Shown: piece after piece, positions 17,556 through 25,942 of the stretch
Numbering within the stretch: the first letter of the stretch is position 1
Layout of the letters: the number at the start of each line of letters is the position of its first letter
Assembly (NCBI GenBank): GCA_015075375.1
Contig: JABTUM010000001.1
Coordinates: 2,475,201 to 2,539,200 of the forward strand
Source: Planctomycetota bacterium
GTDB lineage: Bacteria > Planctomycetota > SZUA-567 > H5-PLA8
DNA: 64,000 bases
Reading direction: 5' to 3'
Position numbers and translations under genes: made by a program
Notes under the pieces: model-generated
What the model was told of the DNA's origin: nothing
Databases searched by the model: none
What the model saw: only the letters and a program-made list of their open reading frames with translations

Positions 17556-18398
17556 ATGCGTTTTAAGATCCGGCATCTGACGCACTACACCTTCTCCGCG
17601 CCGGTGGCGCTGGAGCCGCACGATTTGCGCCTGAATCCGCGCCTCGACGGCGCGCACCGCTGCCTGGACCACGAACTCCTCGTCACCCCCGCCCCCGGCA
17701 TGCGCACCGAGATGCTGGACGAGGAAGGCAACCACGTCACGCGCGTCTGGTTCCACGAGCCGGTCCAGGAACTGCGCATCGAAGCGAAGTTGTCGGTGCA
17801 GACCCTCCGCGTCAATTCCTTCGACTTCGTGCTGGACTCCAACGCCGACCGCATCGCCGATGCCTCCCGCGGACCGCAGTCGGCGTTGCTCGCGCCCTAC
17901 CGCCTGCGCGCCGGAGGCAGCGACGCCGTCCAGCGTCTCGCGCGCGAGATCGCCGCCGGCGTCGACGACCGGACGGTCCCGTTCCTTACCGCCCTCGCCG
18001 AACGACTGCGCCGAACCGTGCGCTACGAATTGCGCGAGAGCGGCTATCCGTTCACCCCCGAAGAATGTCTCGCGCGCGGCTCCGGTTCCTGCCGCGATCA
18101 GGCGGTGCTCTTCGTCGACGCCTGCCGCGCGCTGGGGCTCGCCGCTCGCTTCGTCAGCGGGTATCACCCCGTGCCCGAGCCGGGGCCGTATTACCTGCAC
18201 GCCTGGGCCGAAGTCTTTCTGCCCGGCGGCGGCTGGCGCGGCTTCGATCCCACCGGCGGACTCGCCGTCGCCGACCGCCACGTGCCGCTGGCCGCCGCGC
18301 GCTATCCCAGCGGCGCCGCCCCCGTCACCGGTTCGCTGCGCGGCGACGCCGTGCAGACCGAGCTGAAGACCGAACTCGATTGGACCACCGATACCTAA
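17556..18398 (+). CDS. Transglutaminase-like cysteine protease of the Anbu cluster
   Basis: A 280-residue protein with an N-terminal beta domain (MRFKIRHLTHYTFSAPV, the usual opening) and a transglutaminase-fold catalytic domain. The triad is visible as Cys179 in GSCRDQA, His215 in YLHAWAEVF and Asp231 in GFDPTGG. Such proteins hydrolyse or transfer peptide amide bonds in the cytoplasm and are constant partners of alpha-E, ATP-grasp and Anbu genes. It begins four bases after the Anbu stop and closes the operon. Confidence 0.92.
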   Translation: MRFKIRHLTHYTFSAPVALEPHDLRLNPRLDGAHRCLDHELLVTPAPGMRTEMLDEEGNHVTRVWFHEPVQELRIEAKLSVQTLRVNSFDFVLDSNADRIADASRGPQSALLAPYRLRAGGSDAVQRLAREIAAGVDDRTVPFLTALAERLRRTVRYELRESGYPFTPEECLARGSGSCRDQAVLFVDACRALGLAARFVSGYHPVPEPGPYYLHAWAEVFLPGGGWRGFDPTGGLAVADRHVPLAAARYPSGAAPVTGSLRGDAVQTELKTELDWTTDT

Positions 18399-18681
18399 AC
18401 CGGCTCCGGAGCCGTAAGAACCGGGCGCTTTCCGGTTACCCAAAAACGTCCAGGCCTCCGGAATTAAGCCGTCTCAAAGTGACGAAAATTGCGCAGTGTT
18501 GAACGATCGAGCGTTCGCCCGCGAACGATTTGACCCTTCAGTCCGAATTTATCACACCTTTTCGCGCATCAATTCGGCTTCGAAAGCGCGCGTTCACGCG
18601 TGCAAGTCCGGACTTTAGCGAATTCTTGAAGAATAATGCCTTTTTTCCATCGTCTTCACACTTGAGAGGTGAAATTCGGCC
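18399..18681. other. AT-rich gap with a short hairpin
   Basis: The 283-base gap after the Anbu operon is AT-richer than its flanks. It holds one short inverted repeat, CGTTCG-CCCG-CGAACG near 18512, followed by ATTTGACC, too weak to call a terminator. No gene or clear promoter was seen. Confidence 0.3.
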
Positions 18682-19002
18682 ATGCAATTGCGTATGTTTA
18701 AGGCGGGGGAACCGGGGGAGGGCGACATCGTGGTCCAATCTGCGACGTACGTTACGCGCCTCGTCAGCTTCGTGGACGAGCCGCAACGCCCCGCGCGGCT
18801 TCTGCTCAACGAGGATCAGGAGGTCGTCAGCGAAGAGCGGGCGGCGGTCCTGGGCTTCGAGCGGGTGCAGCGTTTTCTGTACGTGAGGGGTCCGGCGCAT
18901 CTGCCGGTCCGCTTCATGCGTCAGGAGGCCTTGGAGGACGGTTCGCGGCTGTGGGTCCGGCACGAGCCGGAACTGGACATCTGCGTCCCCGCGGCCTCAT
19001 AG
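18682..19002 (+). CDS. Small acidic hypothetical protein
   Basis: A 106-residue soluble protein without signal peptide, membrane segment or cysteine pair. The sequence (MQLRMFKAGEPGEGDIVVQS, later RLLLNEDQEVVSEERAAVLG) suggests a small beta-rich fold. No family recognised. GAGAGGTGA lies about 11 bases before the ATG, and the gap upstream is AT-rich as expected of a promoter region. It converges with the kinase gene on the other strand. Confidence 0.55.
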   Translation: MQLRMFKAGEPGEGDIVVQSATYVTRLVSFVDEPQRPARLLLNEDQEVVSEERAAVLGFERVQRFLYVRGPAHLPVRFMRQEALEDGSRLWVRHEPELDICVPAAS

Positions 19003-19101
19003 GCCGGCGTAGCCGCTGACGGTACGGCGCCGGGCTGGGGCTTGGCGCGGACGGACGAACGATGCCGGCGCGCGGAGCGCGCCCGAACGAACTTCACGCG
19101 C

Positions 19102-21675
19102 CTACTTCAGCCAGGTCTCGCTGACCTTGGCGCCTTCCTCGTCGCCCGCTTCGCGGCGCAGCACCGCCGAACGCCGGAAAAGTTCCTGAATCGCCGGCGT
19201 CAAATTCTCGCTCTGCCCTTTGACCAGATGGTACGCCTGTTCGTGCAGGCAAATGGCCATGTCGAGCTTGCGCCCGCGCGAACTGTAGAGGCTCACCGCC
19301 TGCGTATACAGCTTCGCCGTCTGTTCCCAGTTTCCGCGCGGATTGCGCTGCGGGCTCAGGCAGTAGCCCTGGTCGCTCAGCGAAAGCGCGTGATCCACCG
19401 GCCGGTTGAGCTTCTCGTACAAGGCCGCGGCGGCCGCGTAGACCTCGGCCGCGCGCGACCAGTCGCCGCCGGGGTTGTGGTCGGGCTGCAGGCACCAGGC
19501 GTACTGGCGCAGGCTGGAGGCCTGCGCGACCAAGTCGCCGGCGGATTCGTACGCGCGCGCCGACTTGACGTACAGCGCCAGCGCCTGGCCCCAATCGCCC
19601 GTCGGATTCACATCGGGCTGCAGGCTGCGCGCTTGGTTGTACAAGGCCAGCCCTTGCAGGGCGCTGTCGCCCACCTTCCCGGCGCGCAGCGCGGCGTCGG
19701 CGAACCAGCGCGTCGCGCGCGACCAGTCGCCCATCGCGTTGTACTCGGGGCACAGGCAGACGCCGTGCTGGTACACGCGCGCGGCCTGCTGCCAGGGCGT
19801 GAACGTCTCGAGCGGCTCGGCTTCCAGCAGCTCCAACGCTTTGCGGATGCACTGTTCCTTGCGTTCCTGATCCGGCGGCTCGGCCGCGCCGAAGAGCCAG
19901 CCCGCTTCGCTCAGCAGGATCGGATGGTCCATGGGATGCGCGGCCAGCGCCTGGCGCGTCGCGGTCAGCAGTTCCTTCAGCTTCTCCGGCGGATACTCCG
20001 GCTGCCGCACGACCCAGTTCGCCGCCAGGATGGCGTATAGCTGCGGCGCCGTCATCGAACCGATCCGATCCGTCGACCGGCCCCACGGCAGCAAGGCCTG
20101 GATCTCGGCCTGGGTGAACGTGCCCATCTCGTCCCACATCAGGTGCTCGACCATCGCCGCGACCGCGGAGAGGTCGCCTGCTTTCGCGCGCGCCAGAATG
20201 GCCTTGCGGTGCTCCATCAAGCGCTCGGGCGACGGATCGGGCGGCGGCGCTTCCGCGACCGGCGCGGGCGCGGCCGGATCGGGGCGCTTGGGCGCCGCGC
20301 CGACCAGCGTGTTCGGATCGACCACCGCGGGCGGCGTGGGCGCGGGTGCGGGCGGCGGCGGATCCAGAACGGGTTCTGGATCTGGCGCGGGCGCCGGTTG
20401 CGGCGCGGGGTTCGGGCGGCGCGCGGCTTGATTGGGCTTGCGCAGCGATCCCAATCCGTAGTACACGCCCACGGCGCCGAGGACCACCAGCAGGATCGCG
20501 GCCAATCCGCCCAGGAGCACCAGGACCGCGACGTTGCGCTTCGGCGGTTGGGGTTCGGTGGGGTACGGATACGGTGTCGTCATCGTAGGACCCTGCATAC
20601 CGGTGCTGGGGCTGACCAGCGTCTTCGGCAAGGGCGTCGCCGGCGCGCTCCCCGCGCCGCTCAGCCGCGCCCGCGCCTCGTGCAACGCCGCACGCAGCGC
20701 CGCGGCGTCGGGGTAGCGCCCCGCCGGATCCTTGGCCAGGCAGCGGTTGATCGCCATCAGCGTCGTATCGCTGATATCCGGACGCTGCGGGCGCAGCGGC
20801 GGATGCGGCGCGTGCACGGTCTCGAAAAGCACCTTCGAGAGCGAGTTGCCCGTAAAGGGCGGGCGCTTGGCCAGCAACGCGTACAGCGTCGCGCCCAGGC
20901 TGAAGACATCCGCCGCTTTCCCGGCGCTCTTCGCGTCGGTGGCCTGCTCCGGCGCGAGGTACCCCGGCGTGCCCAGCGCCGTCTGGTTGTTCGTCAGCGA
21001 GAGTTCGTACGATTCGCTCCGCGCCAGCCCCAGGTCGGCGACCTTCGCCGCGCCGAAGTCCAGTTCGCCGGCGGCGTTGGCCGGAAGCAGGATGTTGTCC
21101 GGCTTCAGATCGCGGTGGATCACGCCTTCGCGGTGCGCGACGCCCAGGCCTTCGGTCACCGCCAGCACCAGATCCAGCGCCAGCGCTTCCGGCAGGCCGG
21201 GCTGGCCCTGTTCGTGCAAGCGCCGCAGGTACGAACCCGCGGACTCGCCGCGCACGTACTCCATCGTCAGGTAATGCAGGCCGCGCTCTTCGTTCACGTC
21301 CAGCACGCCGACGAGATGCGGCGACTTGATCCGCGCGGCGACCTTCGCTTCGCGCAGAAAGCGGCTGACCAATCCGGCGTCGCGTTCGGCCCATTCGGGC
21401 GGCAGCACCTTGACCGCCACTTCGACATCCAGCCGCGGATGAATCCCGTAGTAGACGGCGCCCATCCCGCCCTGGCCCAAGCGCGCCAGCAACGGAATCC
21501 CGCCCAGGCACGGCACCGGACCGGGGCAGCCTTCCACGCGCACCCGCGGCGCGCGCGCCAGAAACGCTTCGCCGGACAAGTCCTGCCACGGACGGCTGGG
21601 AGGCAACGGCAAGCGCATCGGAGCCGCCGATCCGGGCGGCGCATCGGGCGCGGGAGAACCGCTGGGCGCGTTCAT
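19102..21675 (-). CDS. Membrane Ser/Thr protein kinase with 44-residue TPR-like repeats
   Basis: An 857-residue receptor-like Hanks kinase. The kinase domain (about 60-340) has the glycine loop LGQGGMGAVYYG, Lys89 in VAVKVL, catalytic HRDLKPDN (Asp189), the metal motif as DLG (214-216) and GTPGYLAPEQA. After a Pro-rich linker comes one transmembrane helix (about 381-406), then a proline/alanine linker and an extracytoplasmic helical domain. Its C-terminal part (about 640-815) is four exact 44-residue units carrying the motif NPxGDW, an unusual TPR variant. All catalytic residues are present, so it should be active. No phosphatase lies nearby; the facing FHA protein at 2.2 kb could be a reader, which is inference. 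Start ATG 21675 lies 113 bases from the divergent neighbour. Confidence 0.93.
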   Translation of the reverse strand: MNAPSGSPAPDAPPGSAAPMRLPLPPSRPWQDLSGEAFLARAPRVRVEGCPGPVPCLGGIPLLARLGQGGMGAVYYGIHPRLDVEVAVKVLPPEWAERDAGLVSRFLREAKVAARIKSPHLVGVLDVNEERGLHYLTMEYVRGESAGSYLRRLHEQGQPGLPEALALDLVLAVTEGLGVAHREGVIHRDLKPDNILLPANAAGELDFGAAKVADLGLARSESYELSLTNNQTALGTPGYLAPEQATDAKSAGKAADVFSLGATLYALLAKRPPFTGNSLSKVLFETVHAPHPPLRPQRPDISDTTLMAINRCLAKDPAGRYPDAAALRAALHEARARLSGAGSAPATPLPKTLVSPSTGMQGPTMTTPYPYPTEPQPPKRNVAVLVLLGGLAAILLVVLGAVGVYYGLGSLRKPNQAARRPNPAPQPAPAPDPEPVLDPPPPAPAPTPPAVVDPNTLVGAAPKRPDPAAPAPVAEAPPPDPSPERLMEHRKAILARAKAGDLSAVAAMVEHLMWDEMGTFTQAEIQALLPWGRSTDRIGSMTAPQLYAILAANWVVRQPEYPPEKLKELLTATRQALAAHPMDHPILLSEAGWLFGAAEPPDQERKEQCIRKALELLEAEPLETFTPWQQAARVYQHGVCLCPEYNAMGDWSRATRWFADAALRAGKVGDSALQGLALYNQARSLQPDVNPTGDWGQALALYVKSARAYESAGDLVAQASSLRQYAWCLQPDHNPGGDWSRAAEVYAAAAALYEKLNRPVDHALSLSDQGYCLSPQRNPRGNWEQTAKLYTQAVSLYSSRGRKLDMAICLHEQAYHLVKGQSENLTPAIQELFRRSAVLRREAGDEEGAKVSETWLK

Positions 21676-21788
21676 GCCCGGAAGTATAGCAGCCCGCTGG
21701 TTGGGCGAGCGACCGGATTCCGCGAAAGAGCCGCGCTCCCTTTCTTATATTTACCGTGGTGCGAACCCGCAGGCCGGAGGTCACGAAG

Positions 21789-22550
21789 ATGCCCGAACCG
21801 CTACCCAGTTCTACCCCCCCGCGCGTGGAAGTCCGGCCGCTGGACGAACCTGCGCCTGCTTCGCGCCATCCGCGCGGCCTCTCCCGGACCGTCGTTCTGG
21901 TCACCGGACTGGTCGTCGGGCTGCTGCTCGGCGGCGTCGGCTTGGGCTACAGCTTCGCCGACGGCCGCTCGCCCGCGGGACCGTCGATCACCGAAGAAGT
22001 CTTCCTCGAATACCGCGCCGATCCGGCGGCCCCGGCGGTGAAATGGGCCGATCTGGCCAGCGCGCCGGATACCTTTCTGCTCGTGCGCTTCCAGAGCGAG
22101 CCCGAAATCGTACACGTCACGCCGCTCGTGCAGGACGACCCCGGCTTTCCCAACCCCGCCAAGTTGACCCTCACCCGCCGCATCCTGAACGGCGAAAAGG
22201 CCTACGTGTACCTTTTCGACGACGACAGCGCGAGCGATGCGTTCTGGAAGGATCTGAGCCAGCGCGCGTTGAAGGACGGCGGAACCGCCGCCGGGCGCCT
22301 CGCCGGCGTCTGGACCCTCGGCCAGTTCCCGCAGGATCAGCTCGTCAGCTTCTGCGACCAGGCCGGCAAGACCATCGGCGAAATGACCCTCGACGGAAAC
22401 GACTGCCTGGCTTGGGCCGAAACGAGCCTCAAGAGCGGCGTGCTGGATTTCTCGGCTCAGTCCGCCGAAGCGCTGGTGCTGGCGGATGCCAAAGGCCGCC
22501 CCGCAGGCGAACTGAAAGTCACCAGCGGGCACCGCGAGGCCGCGAAGTAG
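21789..22550 (+). CDS. Membrane-anchored protein, unknown function
   Basis: A 253-residue protein with a basic, proline-rich N-terminus, one transmembrane helix at about 34-56 (TVVLVTGLVVGLLLGGVGLG) and a soluble extracytoplasmic domain of about 195 residues rich in Asp and Ala. No family recognised. ATG 21789 is chosen because GGAGG lies eight bases upstream; an upstream in-frame start at 21756 would add 11 residues. It is divergent from the kinase gene and is followed by a strong terminator, so it is a single-gene transcript. Confidence 0.65.
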   Translation: MPEPLPSSTPPRVEVRPLDEPAPASRHPRGLSRTVVLVTGLVVGLLLGGVGLGYSFADGRSPAGPSITEEVFLEYRADPAAPAVKWADLASAPDTFLLVRFQSEPEIVHVTPLVQDDPGFPNPAKLTLTRRILNGEKAYVYLFDDDSASDAFWKDLSQRALKDGGTAAGRLAGVWTLGQFPQDQLVSFCDQAGKTIGEMTLDGNDCLAWAETSLKSGVLDFSAQSAEALVLADAKGRPAGELKVTSGHREAAK

Positions 22551-22662
22551 AGCCCGCCCCAGGAGCCGCGCCGGACCGGATCGCCGCCGGGCGGTTCGTG
22601 TAAGCCCGCACAGTCACTACGCTAGCGAGTGGAAACGCCCGTCGCGTTCCCATTCCCTACCC

Positions 22663-22695
22663 GCCGGGCCCGTTCCCCACGGGCCCGGCTTTTTT
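22663..22695 (+). terminator. Intrinsic terminator
   Basis: An 11-base perfect GC stem (GCCGGGCCCGT / ACGGGCCCGGC) with loop TCCCC is followed by six T residues (22690-22695). It terminates the transcript of the membrane-anchored protein ending at 22550. Confidence 0.9.
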
Positions 22696-22801
22696 ATGCA
22701 GCCGCGAGCTCGTTGAGCGCGACCATGCTTGCAGATAGCATCGAATCTCCAGGGTGCTCGTGCGTCGGGGCTGGGCAGGAACCTATTTTAAGGATCGAAC
22801 C

Positions 22802-23506
22802 ATGCGTGGAATGGCGATGTTCCTGGCGGCGGCCTTCCTGATCACCGGCGCGCAGGCCGGCGAAGACCGCGTCGAGGCGGACAAACTCGCCTTGGCCAAG
22901 GTGCAGGATCTGATCGGCCAGTGGAAGGGCGGCGGCAAGCCGGCTCAAGGCGATGCCTGGAGCGAGACGTTCGAATGGGCGTGGGCGTTCGAGGACGGCC
23001 GCGCGCTGCTCGCGATGAAGACCGCCGACGGGAAGTTCTTCAAGGATGCGAAGCTCGTGGCCGGCGATGCCGCCGATGCCTTCACGCTCACGGCCACCGC
23101 CGCGGACGGTTCGGCGCAGACCTACGCCGGCGCGATCAACCGCTTCAAGGATCTCGAACTGGTCAACGCGCAAGCCGGCGAAGGCCAGCCCGCGCGCATC
23201 ACCCTCAGCCTGCTCGCCCGCGGCAAGCGCCTGACGGTTCTCTACGAACGCAAGCTGCCCGGCGGCGCGGACAAGTTCGGGAAGCTCGCGGAAGTCGGCG
23301 CCACCAAGCAAGGCAGCGGCTTCGGCAAGAACGCCAACGCGAACGTCTGCGTCGTCACCGGCGGCGAAGGCACCATCGCCGTCGAGTACAAAGGCAAGAC
23401 CTACTACGTCTGCTGCACCGGCTGCAAACAGGCGTTCCTCGACAACCCCGAGAAGGAAATCGCCGGCCACGAGAAGCGCAAAGCCGCCGAGGCCGCGAAG
23501 AAGTAG
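22802..23506 (+). CDS. Secreted protein with C-terminal YHS/TRASH-like domain
   Basis: A 234-residue exported protein. MRGMAMFLAAAFLITGAQAG is a Sec signal peptide. The middle (about 20-165) is a beta-rich domain of unknown family (LIGQWKGGGK..). The C-terminus (about 180-220) reads CVVTGGEGTIAVEYKGKTYY followed by VCCTGCKQAF, the cysteine spacing of YHS/TRASH metal-binding domains, which bind copper or other soft metals. A lysine/alanine-rich tail follows. AAGGA lies seven bases before ATG 22802. It converges with the Hsp70-like gene three bases downstream. The metal role is inference from the family. Confidence 0.75.
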   Translation: MRGMAMFLAAAFLITGAQAGEDRVEADKLALAKVQDLIGQWKGGGKPAQGDAWSETFEWAWAFEDGRALLAMKTADGKFFKDAKLVAGDAADAFTLTATAADGSAQTYAGAINRFKDLELVNAQAGEGQPARITLSLLARGKRLTVLYERKLPGGADKFGKLAEVGATKQGSGFGKNANANVCVVTGGEGTIAVEYKGKTYYVCCTGCKQAFLDNPEKEIAGHEKRKAAEAAKK

Positions 23507-23509
23507 ATC

Positions 23510-24448
23510 TCAAAAGCCCAGCAACAGGCCCGCCGCCGCGAAGCACACCAGCAGCAGCACCAGGCAGCCCTTTCCCGCGGTCGCGCTGGGCGCGGACGCC
23601 GCTTCGGGCGGTCGCAGCAGCGCTTCCGAGATGCGCGCGTACACGGCCGCGCCCAGAGCCACCGCTTGTTCGGGATGCTCGGGCGTCGCGCTCGAGCGCT
23701 TGTGGTGCTCGCTCAAGAAGTGCTGCAGCGCCGCGACGTGTTCGCGGCCGCCTGCGAGCACCACGTCGTCCACGGCGTCCAGCGTCCGTTGAGCGTCCTG
23801 CAGCGCCTGCTGCAGCGGTCGATCGACAACCGCGGCCACCTTCGCGAGATCCTTTCCGGAAAGCCCGGAACCTCCGTTGCAGCTCAGGATCTCGTATCGA
23901 TCCGGCCGGATATCCAGCAGCGTCACGTCGAATGCGTCATCGTCCAGATCCAGGACCGCGATGGTGCTGCGGTCCTTCGGATGCCGGAAGTACCAGGCGA
24001 GCGCGACGGCGGTCGGTTCGTTCACCAGACAGACCGCGTTCAATCCCGCGTGCCGCGCGGCATCGACCGCGGCCTGGCGCTGTACGTCGTTGAAGTATGC
24101 GGGCACGGCGATGGCCGTGCGGCTGGGCGGCGCGCCCAATACGGATTCGGCCCGCGCCGCGAGTTGGCTCAGGTACAGCGCCGCGCACTCCGTGGGGGTC
24201 CAGGTGCGTTCGCCAAAGGTAAAAGTGCGCTTGGAACCCAACGCGCCGAGAAAACCCTCCACCCCGGCCTCGGGCCGCTCGAGGAGCAGCTTGCGCGCCG
24301 CGTGCCCGGTACGCGGCTTGCCTTCCCGATCCATCGCCACGGCCATGGGAAACGCATCGGCGTCGTCGGCATCGCTCACGATCTGCGGCCCGGACGCGCC
24401 GAAGATGGCGATCCTGCCTTCGCTGCGGCCGAGATCGATTCCAAGCAT
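23510..24448 (-). CDS. Degenerate, membrane-tailed Hsp70-like protein
   Basis: A 312-residue homologue of the DnaK nucleotide-binding domain. Recognisable pieces are MLGIDLG at the start, AIAVPAYFNDVQRQAAVDAA, LVNEPTAVALAWYF and VVLAGGREHV. The normal second phosphate loop DLGGGTFDV reads DLDDDAFDV, the first reads DLGRSEGRI instead of DLGTTNS, and about 85 residues of lobe II are missing between GGSGLSGKDLA and PLQQALQD. There is no substrate-binding domain. The C-terminus is a hydrophobic helix (CLVLLLVCFAAAGLLLGF) that could anchor it as a tail-anchored protein. ATP hydrolysis is therefore doubtful; it may be a regulatory or assembly pseudo-ATPase. It converges with the YHS-like gene. Confidence 0.8.
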   Translation of the reverse strand: MLGIDLGRSEGRIAIFGASGPQIVSDADDADAFPMAVAMDREGKPRTGHAARKLLLERPEAGVEGFLGALGSKRTFTFGERTWTPTECAALYLSQLAARAESVLGAPPSRTAIAVPAYFNDVQRQAAVDAARHAGLNAVCLVNEPTAVALAWYFRHPKDRSTIAVLDLDDDAFDVTLLDIRPDRYEILSCNGGSGLSGKDLAKVAAVVDRPLQQALQDAQRTLDAVDDVVLAGGREHVAALQHFLSEHHKRSSATPEHPEQAVALGAAVYARISEALLRPPEAASAPSATAGKGCLVLLLVCFAAAGLLLGF

Positions 24449-24740
24449 GAGCGGAAGGCGCCTCGTTAGCGTAGGGAGCGTACCGGCGCTCCGGACCTAG
24501 GACGCGAGACCCGCATTCTCGAACGCTTCCACGCTCAAGCAACCCTTTTCCTTCAGGCTCTGTCCCGAATCGCTTCGAAAGCGTATGCGCCGCGCATCGC
24601 CGGCCGCCGTTCCGCAGCGCGGGCGTCCCGCCCGCGCGAAACCGCCCGCCGCAAGGACGCCAATCCTGCCGTAGCGCGCCCGCCCGCCGGACATAGGATG
24701 CTGAGCTTCCCGACGTTGAAACCTTTCGAGGAGCGCCTCC

Positions 24741-25868
24741 ATGGCCAAGAAGTCCAAGCCGTCCAAAGCGAAGCCGAAGTCCAAGCCCGCCAAAAAATCC
24801 AAGCCGGCCCAGAAAACCAAGCCCGCGCCGAAAGCCGCCGCGAAGAAGCCCGCCGCCGCGCCCAAGGCCGCGCCGCTGCCCGAAAAGCGCCTGCGCATGG
24901 GGCTGCTGGGCTGCGGCGGAATCGCCAACGCCCACATCAAGAGCCTGATCCAGATTCCCGAGTACGACGTCGTCGCCTACTGCGACGTCGTCCGCGCCAA
25001 CGCCGAACGCTTCCAGAAGGAATACGGAAAGGGCCACGGAACGGTCTACGAGGACTACCGCGTGATGTTCGAGCAGGCCAAGCTCGATGCGGTCACGATC
25101 TGCATGCCGCCCTTCGCGCACAAGGACGAAGTGATGCTGGCCGCCGAGCGCGGGATTCACATCCTGATCGAGAAGCCCATCGCGCTGACCAACGAACTGG
25201 CCGGCCAGATGGCCGCCGCCGTGCAAAAGGCCGGCGTCAAGAGCCAGGTCGGCTTCCACATGCGCTTCATGAAGGGCATCGAGCGCGTCAAGGAACTGCT
25301 CGCCTCGAAGGGCCCGGCGATCCAGTACGTGGGGCGCTACTTCTGCAACAGCCTGCATTCGCCGTGGTGGCGCATGAAGGACAAGTCCGGCGGGCAGATC
25401 GTCGAACAGATCATCCACCAGTTCGATCTGTGCCGCTATCTGCTCGGCAAGCCCGTGCAGGTCTTCGCGTATACGGCGAACCTCGCGCACCGCGACGTCG
25501 AGAACTACACGGTCGAAGACGTGAGCGGGACGCTGATCCGCTTCGAGACCGGCGCGCTGGGCATCATCACCGGCACCAACTGCGCGATTCCCGGCAAGTG
25601 GCTCGCCCCCAGCACCCTCGTCGCCAAAGGCTTCACCGTCGATTGGGGCGGCGGCTCCGGCGAGATCACGATCACCGACGGCAAGGAACTCAAAACCGAG
25701 CCCTTCGAGACCGGCGGCAGCCCCAACCTGGGCGAACACCTCGACCTGCTCCACGCGATCCTGAAGAACCGCGCCACGCGCACGCCCATCGGCGAAGGCG
25801 CCGAGACGCAAAAGCTCGTCATCGCCGCGTACCAGTCCGCCGAAACCGGCAAGCCCGTGGATCTGTAG
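24741..25868 (+). CDS. Gfo/Idh/MocA oxidoreductase with lysine-rich N-terminal tail
   Basis: A 375-residue NAD(P)-dependent sugar or cyclitol dehydrogenase. The Rossmann motif GLLGCGGIANAH starts at residue 54, EKPIAL (about 144) holds the nucleotide-binding lysine, and the family C-terminal domain has GGQIVEQIIHQFDLCRYLLG with a candidate catalytic histidine. Before the Rossmann fold lies a 47-residue basic tail: MAKKSKPSKAKPKSKPAKKS and further, with 16 lysines in the first 42 residues, like histone H1 or AlgP tails. AGGAG sits seven bases before the ATG, so the tail is genuinely translated. It may bind nucleic acid or polyanions, which is inference. Substrate unknown. Confidence 0.9.
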   Translation: MAKKSKPSKAKPKSKPAKKSKPAQKTKPAPKAAAKKPAAAPKAAPLPEKRLRMGLLGCGGIANAHIKSLIQIPEYDVVAYCDVVRANAERFQKEYGKGHGTVYEDYRVMFEQAKLDAVTICMPPFAHKDEVMLAAERGIHILIEKPIALTNELAGQMAAAVQKAGVKSQVGFHMRFMKGIERVKELLASKGPAIQYVGRYFCNSLHSPWWRMKDKSGGQIVEQIIHQFDLCRYLLGKPVQVFAYTANLAHRDVENYTVEDVSGTLIRFETGALGIITGTNCAIPGKWLAPSTLVAKGFTVDWGGGSGEITITDGKELKTEPFETGGSPNLGEHLDLLHAILKNRATRTPIGEGAETQKLVIAAYQSAETGKPVDL

Positions 25869-25942
25869 TCCGAAGGTTCGAGCCCGCAGGCAAGCGTCGG
25901 CTTGCCTGCGGGCCCCGCGTTACGCTTCGTTCCGGAGCCCGC

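Noticed and set aside
18399..18681. Small RNA or terminator after the Anbu operon
   Set aside because: Only a 6-base stem without a T tract and no promoter pair.
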